Shown here: in pieces, positions 22,081 to 39,800 of the stretch | Numbering within the stretch: the stretch's first letter is position 1 | Layout of the letters: every line of letters starts with the position of its first letter | Source: Heterotrichella gracilis | Taxonomy: Eukaryota; Sar; Xanthophyceae; Tribonematales; Xanthonemataceae | Length of the DNA stretch: 64,000 bases | Direction: 5' to 3' | NCBI GenBank assembly: GCA_032358255.1 | Contig: JAULBX010015091.1 | Coordinates: forward strand, 29,414 to 93,413 | Notes under the pieces: model-generated | What the model saw: the letters and a program-made list of their open reading frames with translations, nothing else | What the model was told of the DNA's origin: nothing | Database searches by the model: none | Translations under genes and position numbers: made by a program

Positions 22081-24651
22081 TCAGCGCATGCGCCAGCCAA
22101 TGGCCAGCATGAGGAGCAGGTAGGCCGCCACCAGCCACCCCCCAAACCCTAGCAGGGACTGCAGCCCCGTGCGCCCCGGCACCTGCTCCGGCGTGTCCCG
22201 GTACACAAGGATGTACCTCAGCCGCACAGCGTCTGGCCGCTGCACCAGGAGGTAGCGCTGGGGCAGGCTGCTGGAGGGCCTACATCCAAACATAGGGTAC
22301 AAAATGAAAGGGTGCCCTTTGAGCTGCGCGTATTGGGTCAAATCACCATTGGCTGCGAGGTTTATCTGTCAGCGTGGGCTGCTTGATGCTAGACACATCA
22401 TATGGTACATGCAATGTATGTTCCTGGGGTCATTGGAGTCAAGAACACGATCAAGGTGCTGCAAGAGGTAGCGCTGGGGCAGGGTACCGGAGGTTGGTTA
22501 AGTAAGGAGGGAGCAAGTGGCAGGGAGTGATGAGAGCCAGGCCTTAGTTAGTTAGTTAGTTACATGCATTCCAGCAATACAGCCAGATTAACAGTCGGTC
22601 TTGCATATGCGGCGCCACGCAGCTTCTTTCCTGGCACTGTTTGAACCACCTATTGATCCCACGCGACTTGAGGGCCAGGCCTTGCATTTGCCAAATTGTA
22701 AAGGACAGATGCATGGACCTAGTGCCTGCCGAGCCCCACGCACGCACCGTGGTTGGGCAGTTGCCTGTGTGGCGTCCTGTATGGCATGTGATGCCACGTC
22801 AGCAACCAGCAGGCAGCGGAGCTGGCTCCCAAACACACTGTGGTTCCAAGCTGGCATGGGCTGCGTGAAAGTGAACGCCACGCCAACGTTTGTGGACAGG
22901 TAAATGCCCTCTCCAAATGCAGCACCTGCACATACACATACAGGTGAGTTTGTCCTAATTGTGAAATGTTGCGCCTACTGTCCCTGGTCAATCTTGTCAG
23001 CATGAGGATCCTCATGGATGAATCAAATAAGTCTATGTTGGTTACACCATTTTTACTACGTGGTTCATAAAAGTACTCCCCTTGCCACTGTGCAATGCAT
23101 CCAGTGCTATGCTATCGCATATGCATCACCAGTGAAGATAAGTACCATCAGCCCCAGTGTGAAAACAGCACGCAGGTTAGGAGGCAGGCCCTGAGATCTC
23201 AGCAATTGACAAAACTGCCACATGCTTTCGAATGCAGACGAGGGCAGGGATACATAGCCAATATTGCTATACCTGTGCGCTGCAGCCTCGTGTTGCTCAG
23301 GTTGAGTAGTCCGTTTTGAAGAATAGAGTGCAGGTTCTCAAAGGAAGTCCCATGGAAGGCTGTGCAGCAGTCCCCAGCCAGCGCACCGCCTGCGTATCAG
23401 ATGACAATGGTCAGGACCCTGGGATGAGCAGCTTGCACGTCGGGGTTGAGGATTTAGGATGTCGCGTGTAGGGTATGGGTTAAGGGTATTGCTGTGCTCC
23501 CAAGGTGGCGCACTCATCACATGGTCAAGTGACACAACGCTACGGTACCAAGCAGCATGGTATCTGGTAGCACATGCTCAACACGCCCATGGCAGGTGAT
23601 GCAGCTGTCCAATTGCTACTCCTGAGGACATGCCATTAGGATAACACTGGCAAGAGCAAACACTGGGGATGCATCGGTCAGCGTCATGGCATGCAGGTTG
23701 GCCACAGGGGCTTGCCTGAGGTACCGTCAGGCGTCACCACTTCCAGCACTGCGCCAGGATGGAAGGCTTCTTGGTTGAACTGAAACCGGGCCGCTGCAGC
23801 AACAGCACAACGTGTTAATTCTGCGGCAGCATCAACGTAATCCGACACAGCAGATATTGCGCGTTTCTGCAAGGGCAGAAGAACACCAGGAGACATGGTG
23901 GCGATTCCATGACATTGTAATTAATTCAGCTCAGCAATCAACGTGAATTCTGATTTGTCACTACAGGACATTCACAAAAATGGATCTGAGATTTAAAAGT
24001 ATGCACAAACTGAAAATACCTGTGCATTGCTTGAAGAAGCTTTCGAGTGTTATGAGTTTGAGTAAGCGCGGTCTCTGTGGATTGGCAACCAGCCACGCCA
24101 GCAGCTGCAGGGTTTCATCGGGTAGAGACGAAACCAAAGCAGGGCTTTGCAGCTGCGCCACACTGCACCAGGATTTGCTGTGTTAACCATTGCAGCAGAT
24201 TGCAAATGCTATTGCCTTCATGCACAAGGTTGCATGTGATAACATGTAGCGACTGCATTTTTTTACCCCTAAGCTTGAATTTATTAACTGCTTTTAAATC
24301 TATTGCAACATTATGCACCATCAGCCGACAGGACAGGCAGGCAATGCATGAATAATGAAAATTGCAATCATGCCATGCCTGGCACTCGACTCCAAGCCAT
24401 TGCCCTGTCACCCCGCACCTCGGTATGCCCTGTAAACAGTCATGGCAGCGCTTGAAGTCCTTGTCTCTCGGGGGCTTCATGAACATGGACGGGTAGGGGC
24501 TACACACCGTGGCCTTGCGGTAGTGTGCGTGCGCTGCTACAAAGCTGGAGATGAGCAAATCGCTGCCTTCAGGGCGGGCTGTTGCTGCTTCAACCACAGC
24601 TTGCTCAATACCCATGCGCTCGGCTGTGGTCAAGGGCTGGGGTGCTGCCAT
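22081..24651 (-). CDS. PARP16: PARP16-type mono-ADP-ribosyltransferase, tail-anchored
   Basis: Transfers single ADP-ribose units from NAD; animal PARP16 sits in the ER membrane and acts in the unfolded-protein response. Six exons join in phase: 24651-24419, 24162-24020, 23820-23725, 23389-23273, 22925-22748 and 22279-22081 (321 residues, the length of human PARP16). The N-terminal helical domain shows 'DLLISSFVAAHAHYRK' and 'ETLQLLAWLVAN'. The catalytic domain shows 'AFHGTSFENLHSILQNGL' (NAD-binding His), 'GAAFGEGIYLSTNVGVAF' (Tyr of the H-Y-x triad), 'WNHSVFGSQLRCLLVADV' and 'RLRYILVYRD'. The C-terminus is a transmembrane anchor (WLVAAYLLLMLAIGW) followed by RMR. Exon 3 begins at the second of two possible acceptors, because only that one keeps phase and alignment. 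ER location is inferred from the anchor and family. Confidence 0.93.
22544..22562 (+). repeat. (TTAG)n microsatellite in PARP16 intron
   Basis: Nearly five tandem TTAG units in the intron between exons 5 and 6. Confidence 0.9.
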
Positions 24652-25770
24652 GGTTGATTGTGTGTGGGTGGGTTCAGTGGCTGGTGAGCATCAGGTGTTC
24701 AGTGGACCCTTGTGATACCCCGGAGCGTGCGGGGTGGTGGGCAGTCCTCAGGAGTATGGACTGGCATCGGTGTTTGGGTTGCCGTGGGAGTTGGATGACT
24801 GCACATGACTGCCATGCGTCTGTGGAGCCTGCACATTCCATTGTGTGCAGCGCTTGTGAGCATTAAAGATGTTTCTTCTGTCAAGCAGTGCAATTGGTTC
24901 CATGATGTGTTTGAACCGAAGCTGCAGAGATGCAGGCTGATGCAGGTGTTTTACTGGTTGGTTAACCCCATAAGTTCCAAATGAACAACTTGTGGCGGAG
25001 GTCGCATAGGCATAAGCAGGCGTGACACTTCTCACAGACAAGCATGCCTAAGCAATGGGCGAGCAGTTGATCGTGTACCTGTGTGTGCATTTTCCGACTC
25101 GAGGTACATACCTGAATAGGTGGATGTCACACCATATTCACATAGTGGCATCCTCGAGTGTCTCGCCTGGAGGTGTTAATTGGCAAATGCATGCATGCAT
25201 ACGCGTGTGATGGCATGCCCAACCAGATCCCAGGTCTCTCGTAGGGATGGCAAATGCGGGAATCGTAGGAGTGTTAAGCACATTCGCAACCCTTTGCAAA
25301 CGGGTTGCGAGTCGTGTTCAACTCCCTAACAGTAGCAGGGGAGCCAATTTTCTTGCTTCAATATGCAGGGCACTGGGTTGGGCTGTGTATAGTTTCGTTG
25401 GAATAAGTGCAGGTCAGCATCAGAGTAACAGCCGGATAGATGGGCACAAGCCGTGCAAACAGTACCCAGCCTACAACATTAGTGAATTTTTGTATGCTTG
25501 TTGCCCAAAAATACAAATACCTACCCCCAAATAGTATTGCAAATGCGTTCATAGTGTCCCTTCAATATACTTTGGCCAACCTATCCAGCAGCACATAGGA
25601 CAATTGCGTCAAGTACTGTACTATGGACACACTACAGCTGTCGCCACTGCCACTTTATTGGTACAAAAGAAATAAAGAGAGTTGCAGTACATTCATGCAC
25701 AGGCCAAAGTCCAAATCAGAACCTTATCAAACTGCGCAATATTATCCTGTTTAGTATCCTCGCATCCTGC
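24652..25770. other. Intergenic: PARP16 upstream region and TBCD 3' flank
   Basis: Both neighbours are on the minus strand. The stretch should contain the PARP16 promoter near 24652 and the TBCD 3' untranslated region near 25770. A cat/gcatgcatgcat tract occurs at about 25190-25202. No gene recognised. Confidence 0.45.

Positions 25771-25785
<15 letters not shown>
25746..25785 (-). repeat. 20-bp tandem repeat at the TBCD stop codon
   Basis: Two copies of cctg(t/c)ttagtatcctcgcat at 25746-25765 and 25766-25785. The TBCD stop codon (25771-25773) lies in the gene-proximal unit. Confidence 0.85.
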
Positions 25786-32944
<7,159 letters not shown>

Positions 32945-33550
32945 GGCGTATCGAATTATCAGGCATCACGCCCAAAGCTGCCAGGGGTTCGGGCAATTTG
33001 CGCTTCCTAGTGTTGACACCACTACCACAACCAATGCAAACGTTGGCAGGGCTGCTAAGCAACTTACGAGGAGGTTTTAGCTGGTAGACGAAACCGCACG
33101 GCATGTTTTCATGGGCCAGAAGGGGGGCTATAATAAGTTGTGGCCACCTCGAGTGATGCTTTTTCAAACTGGGCAGAATTTGACGACCACTTCACGAAAC
33201 ACTTCACAACGAACACGCCACGCAAGTGGTTAAATCACAGTCTGCAGCTCTATCCAGCTCCCTCCAGCCTTGTTAGCGCCTGTAGTTTGGGTGCTGCCAA
33301 CCACCCCCCAGTTGACTGGGCCACCACTCTCAAACTTCGTGCGGTACCGTATCTCCACCCACGAGAATAAGATTACGCAGAATACCTCACACGGAGCGCT
33401 GTTTCAACACAACTAGAGTTTCGCCTACTGTGTAGTGCTCGCGTGAAACCCCAGAGAGAACAACTCAAGTCAAACCTCACAAATCCAATTGGAGCCATCC
33501 CAACGCCCAACCTCCTGCGAACGCCTTGCAGCAAAGGCACCCGAGGCGTC
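32945..33550. promoter_or_regulatory. Divergent intergenic region, probable shared promoter
   Basis: Separates the start codons of TBCD (minus, 32944) and the coiled-coil gene (plus, 33551). About 600 nt with no recognised coding content. Promoter role is inferred from orientation. Confidence 0.45.
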
Positions 33551-35041
33551 ATGGAGAACCCTTTTGAAGAAGAATGTTGTACGCCGCTCAGTAAGGTGCG
33601 CTGTTGCCTTCCAACCTGAGAAGCCCACCGCCCACTTGCTGTTGCAGCAGCTAACCCTGGTTGCTATGCATCGTCGCAGGGTTTGAAGGCACCAGAAGTG
33701 GTCAAGGAAACCTCCGAAGGTATGTACTGCACCAGTTCTGCCCCCTTCACGATGCTTGAAACCTGTAGTTGCTCAGTGTGCTCCTGTTGACCCCAGGCCA
33801 TGAAGTTATTGAGGTTGATGGGTTCGTATTCAAGCGCAAACGGAAGGACCCTCAGGCAGCCGAAGCCTCTGGTTCACAAACCGAAACAGTGGAACAGGCA
33901 AAGAGACAGAAACAGCAGGGAGGCGATACCCAGGCAGACGCAGAGCAGCCACTGCCAGAGGATCCTGCTGCAGCCAGCCCCTCCACCCTCATCGCCACAG
34001 GTTCTGCAGTTGAGGGCTTGGTCAACGAGCTGAAGGACAGTGACCTGTCAGCTGACAGTGTGACAAAGTTCCTGGAAGAGCTCACACAGCTCGAGCTGGA
34101 CACAGCTTCAGAAACCTATGCAGCGGACAACGCGTATGCCTCCAAGCTCATCATAGATGCACTGCAGAGCTTCCTGACAAAGGCAGCGGATGCTGTGGAC
34201 CAGGCTGGAGTTGTGTTTGAGCCAGAGCCACAGCAGGAAGAGGAGGACGTGGTGGAGCAGCTGGCAGCTGACCTGGCAGCTCGCAAGGCTGGGATCAAAC
34301 AGCGTCTGGCCAAACTGCAGCAGGTATGCAAGACATTCCTTGTGACAAAACAGCGCCTTGCCAACCACCTTGTGAAGGGCAGAAGTGCCAATCCCAACTG
34401 TGCCCACTAGACTTGTTTGTTGCAGTGCCTGTTCACCGTTCTGTGATGAGTGTTGAGGGGTCCTTTGTGTAACGCTGGTGGATTTGCTTTGCAGGAGGAG
34501 GCGCAGTGGCAGGACATCATTGCCCAGCAGGCTGATGTTGCTCAGCAGCAGTCCACCGTTGCACCCGGAGGGGTTGGACCTGTTGACACCTGTGAGCAGC
34601 AAGGCAAGCCAGGCACACAAGGAGCACTGCAGCAGGTGGTGGCAGACACCCACAGGAAGATTGCCTTCCAGGTGAGGGACCCGTACCTTGCTCTTCGCCC
34701 TCTCACATTGCTAGGTTTCATATACTGTTGCACAGACCTCCATGCCTGACCACTGCAGAAGCTGCAATTTGGTTTGCCACCTGTCAACCTGACCTGTCCA
34801 CCTGAAGAGTCACCTTGGCACCTGTCCACCAGAGCCACCTGTCCACCTGGCCTGAGGAGTCACCTTGGCATGGCAGGTTGAGGGGCTGTGCGCCATGGTG
34901 AGTGGGGTCGAGGAGCTGCTCTCCAGCGCTGAGCGCCAGGCCAGTGCCATGCAGGCGCAGTACCATGCAGACAAGTTCCGCCTGTTCCCGCACGTCGACT
35001 CACCAGCACGCCTGATCAGAGAGTTTGTCAAGGCTGGTTGA
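33551..35041 (+). CDS. Coiled-coil protein with basic nuclear-localisation-like motif, function unknown
   Basis: Not firmly recognised. Five exons join in phase: 33551-33595, 33680-33719, 33797-34323, 34495-34671 and 34877-35041 (317 residues). Near the N-terminus 'EVIEVDGFVFKRKRKDP' looks conserved and its KRKRK, with a second cluster AKRQKQ about 25 residues later, could form a bipartite nuclear signal. A Gln/Pro/Ala-rich segment follows. The C-terminal two thirds is mainly helical with heptad character ('VEQLAADLAARKAGIKQRLA', 'LLSSAERQASAMQAQYHADK'). A short motif before a long coiled coil is reminiscent of kinetochore Mis12-complex subunits such as DSN1, but I could not match enough residues to claim it. 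The start Met opens an acidic MENPFEEE segment and is in phase with exon 2. Divergent from TBCD. Confidence 0.72.
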
Positions 35042-36802
35042 AAAACGGGGAGATATCTCTGGCGTGGCGAGTTTGAGGGTCCCTGGCAACAGCATGGTTT
35101 GGTCTTGTACGTGTACGGTGGTTATCAGCAATGTGGACCACCACAAACAGAAGTGGTGAAGCTGTGCGCCCATTGTGGGTGAGTACGTGAGAAAATCTGC
35201 TGGGGCCACTGGCAGGGTCTCTTTGAACTTTCACCACAACTGAAGGCTGCAAGCCATGGACAGGGTTTGCATAGTGCATCAAAGTACGCCACTGCCAGGG
35301 TCAGTGTGGATGCCACCCATTGTTGGTGAAAAGCATATTTGCCCTCCACTACTGCCACATTGTTGCCCAGCCTGGTTTTAGGTTGACATCTGTAACAGGG
35401 AGTTAACGTTGTGGGCCGCCAGGTGTCGCCGCGGCATCCGGCTCTTTACCTCTGGCTGACGTGACGCTCTTATATTTACTAGTTTTTTTCTCAGAACAAC
35501 AACGGTATGCATGTATGTGGTTGGCAGACCGGTAGCTATTTTTTGTTCAGCAGTCATGATTTGCCGGATAAACTTGAAAGACTAATATTTGAGGTTTAAC
35601 TAACTTGGCCTTTGTGCAATCTGCGCCACTTGAAGGTTGCCATACTGCTTGCAGTTCTGAGTCACGATCATTGCCAATGGATGGATAGTATCACGTGAAC
35701 AGTTGAACAAAAAATGGCACCCCCGGATGCCGCGGCGACATGGCACCCTCACACTTTTGACCCACCAAATCCCCCCCTCCCCTCCCCCCCCCAACACATA
35801 CTGTGGTACCATCCTTGCGCCTAGCTGGGGCTACAAGTCGTAGATGACCAGTGAAGTTATGATGTGGTGCTGCATTGCATGTGGCTTGAGCAATACTAGT
35901 AGTGCACACTAAAAGTAATGTGTGCACAGTGGCGACAATGCTGATGATCACGTGCGTGCCACCGGGACACCCTGAAAAAAGGTCCTAGGGCGCATCGACG
36001 ATACATGGTGCTGGCAATGCGCAGCGACCTTCAATTTACGATGCCAGGGGTAGCAAACCTTGCCTCAACAGTCAACTCAAATCGCAATGCGGCTGCACAA
36101 GGATGACGCAGCAGTGGGGGACATTGTGCTGGGGATGATAGTGGCACATTCAGTGCAAGCTGTCAACCAATCATGGCATTATTCCGAGCTGCAGCCCTGC
36201 AACACCCTACAGTGCACGCCCCCAGCTGTCCCACCACCCTGACAATACTCGCTCAAGCTCCAGAGGTAAAGCAGTTCGTGCACAACCCCCCTCTCGTGCA
36301 TGGCTCACAGAACCAAACACTGGCGCCACGCCTCCAAATCTGCCTGCATGGCCCACACCAAGGCGGGCCGCCTGCCATTCGCTGCGCCAGGAACCGCTGT
36401 GGGCTGCGCTGGCATACAGCCTTTCGAGGGCTGTCAGGCACCCCTCCGCAGCCATGGCTGGTGGCTGGTGGCCGCCTTGAGTGGTCCCAACGAAAGAGAA
36501 AATCGATATAGAAGAAAAGGAAAGCGCGCGGCCACAACAGCGGCTTCCCAACAGGCTGTAAGTTATGGAGAAGCGGGAATGCGCCGCCGCTGGCCGCAGC
36601 CCCACAACGCCTCCAGCCCTTCAAAAGCACCGAGACAACGGCCGCCTTATCATGTGCACACCCCTGGTGGCATGAGCTGCTGGGGGACTGGAAGGCGCCA
36701 GTCCATTGGATAAATTTAGCATGACCAGCGCTCACGTCATGCCCCAGCCAATCCCAACACCCAGCATGGGGCTGAGTGGGAGCTGCACACGGGTGGCCCC
36801 TG
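35042..36802. other. Intergenic between convergent genes; contains a G-quadruplex-capable run
   Basis: Lies between the stop of the coiled-coil gene and the stop of the kinase gene, so both 3' untranslated regions are here. On the minus strand 35771-35792 reads G9-A-G4-A-G7, which could fold as a G-quadruplex. No gene recognised. Confidence 0.5.
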
Positions 36803-39800
36803 CTACCTGGGCCGGATGGTGAGCTTGTCGATCTCCTCGTCGATCCAGTTGTTGACGGTGGAGGAGGGCACAAAGGCGGCGCGGTGCGTGGCGGCCTGCA
36901 CCGTGGCGATGATCTCCTCCGGTGCCTGCTTGTGCTTCACGGGGTCCCGCACCAGGGCCTCGTTCAGCAGGGCCAGGCCAGGGGGCATGTCCACCTGCGA
37001 GAAAATATATAACATGAGGAACGGGCACAATAATACAAGTGTGAACTTGTACTATTGTGCTATTTATTATCATCATTATTTTTTCCTTGTTTCAGAAGTG
37101 AGAACAGAGGGGAGAAATGGCAAGGCGCAGGTGCTAGGCGGCATGTCAACCTGTATAGCGATGGCCGTGTGGGTGAGATGGTGCGGTTTGATGGTGCACA
37201 CAGGTGAACATCAGGGGCAACGGACACGCCGCATGGTCCAACCATGGCGAGGGCAAGGGTCCAATCTCAAGCACCCTGCACAGGGCGATTCCCCACTTGT
37301 GTACCCAACAGATGGACTTTATGTACACATACCCATATCCTGCTCAGTATACCCGATCCACCCTCACACACCCCCTTCCCACCTGGAACCATGCGTGCTG
37401 CATGACTTCGTGCACCCCGATGCGCGCAGTTGCCTCCGGCCACAGCATGCGGCCAATGAGGTCGCGGCACGAGTCGCTGAGGTAGTCGGGCATCTTGTAC
37501 TGCTGGCGCATCATCTTGGGGAACATGTGCTTCATCCAGGCCTGAAAGGGGAGATAGGGTTTATTGTTTAGTATTAGGGTTGAGGCGCATCATCTTGGGG
37601 AACATGTGCTCCATCCAGGCCTGAAAGGGTAGATAGGGTTTATTGTTTAGTATTAGGGTTTAGGCGCATCATCTTGGGGAACATGTGCTTCATCCAGGCC
37701 TGAAAGGGGAAACAGGGTGTAAGTTAAGGCGCTGAAACAGAATCATGCTGTTTCACTTGGCGATGCAGTTGACCATGGCCAGGTGCAGCCAATGTGCTGC
37801 TTCCTTCTTTGAATTTGAATAGCAATTGATCATGCAAGTTCAATTGACAGTCCAGGTTGTGGCCATGTATCGGTCGAGCATGACACTGATGTCCAAGAAG
37901 AGCACTCCGTCGCTGCTGGGTCACCCTGCATGCATCCCTGGGGCTAGCTGTTGCCTCGAGATGCAAACTGCCCATTATGCAACCATGCTCTTGTGTGATG
38001 CACCATGCCTGGACAGCCCCATGCATTCCTTGCTGTTTAGAGCTGCCAAGGGGCAACCCTGTGCACTGTCACTGTCACTGGCCTCATGACACAGCCGCAC
38101 ACCAGCAGGTCAACACCCCACCCAATTTACACCCCCCTTGCACCAGCCCGCACCTGAGGGTCCACATTCCGCTCATCCGTGGGGGTGAAGGGGTACTTCC
38201 CCGTGAGCATGATGTACAATATCACCCCACAGGACCACACGTCGGCCTTCTGCCCATCATAGGCCCTGGCTGCGATGACCTCCGGAGCAATGTACTCGGG
38301 GGTTCCCACCAGGGACTTTGGAAGGGAGTCGTCCGCACCCTTGGCATACCCAAAGTCGCAGATTTTGAGCAGGTAGTGGTCCGTGTCCCCGTAGGGGCTC
38401 AGCAGCAGGTTCTCCAGCTTCATATCCCGGTTCACGATGCCACACCTGCAGCGATCACGCCTTGTTAAGGCCTTGTCCTAGTAAACCATCTACAATGGAT
38501 TTTTTGGACTTTGTGCTATTGTGGGCATTGTGATTCACCTGCTTGCTTGCGCAGCTCTGTGCAGATCACAGCCACCACCCACCGCACCCCAGGAACTGAC
38601 CACCTTCAATCATGACCGTTTCCCTTGTCTACATTGTGATGGCCCAGAGGCCACTCCCGCCTCCCACCCCCCCCTCCCATGCACATAAACCACCCACCAC
38701 CTCCGCCCCCTCCCACCCCACACCAACACCCGCACTTCCAGCACCCTGCATTCCACCCATTCAACCCCCCCACCTGTGGCAGAAGTCCACCCCAAACATG
38801 ACCTGCTGGGACAACCACCTGCCCCCGCCCTCCTCCAGCCGCTTCCCCAACAGGGACCAGTCAGGGCCCAGCCCTCAAATAACCGCACAACCCCCTCAAA
38901 CTCATCCCACCCCACTCCACCCACACAAACGCCGCAACATCCGAACCCCCACCTGTGGCAAAAGTCCACCACAAACCTCATCCCATCCCGCTGCACCCAC
39001 ACAAGCCCCGCAGCACCCCCGCACCCCCCACCTGTGGCAGAAGTCCACCCCGAACATGAGCTGCTGGAAGAACCACCGCGCCTCATCCTCGTCCAGCCGC
39101 TTCTTGCCCAGCAGGTAGCGGAACAGGTCCCCCCCCTCTGCGTACTCCAGCACTATCCCCAGGTGCTCGTCGTCCACAAACACCTCCAGGAAGTTGATGA
39201 TGTGCGGGTGGCGAGAGCACAATCTGGGGGACAATGGAGGGTGAGCGGCGGGCACTGGCAAGAGGTGCGTGAGGAGGAAACGAGGGATACGAACAAGTGC
39301 ACATGATGCATGAGCAGCCTCTCCCTAAGGAGAACATGCACATGAAGAGTGTGGCTGGGGCACTGATCAAAGCTGCCTGTATACCTCGGGGCGGGCAGAG
39401 CGGATGGAGATGCGGTGGATGGTGATGGGTTGCACAGAGAGGCGTTCACAGCAATGCTGCATTGCTGCTGGCCTGCACAACTGTGCTTCCCCCTTGCCGA
39501 CCACGCGCAGGCCCAACAATGCACAGCATTTCTCAGCATTAACTCCCACACCCCGCCCATTAGGTGTTTACCTGTGGTTGAGCAGCTCGCGCTCCACATA
39601 CTTGGGGTTGAACTGGCCACGGGAGAGGTACTTGATAGCCACCTGCGTGTGCGGGTACAATGAGGGCTGAGCACTGGTTGGTGGGGCATGCAGAGTGGTA
39701 GAAGGGGCCCCAGTGGACCTAGAGACTTGCCCACTTGCCGTGAATTCCCTCATGGCCGCTGCTGTATGTTATGTGTATATGCGCATGAGGGAGGGTGGGA

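Noticed and set aside
23821-23866. Earlier acceptor (TTGCAG|AAACGC) for PARP16 exon 3
   Set aside because: It breaks phase with exon 2; the acceptor at 23820 keeps phase and aligns with PARP16 length.
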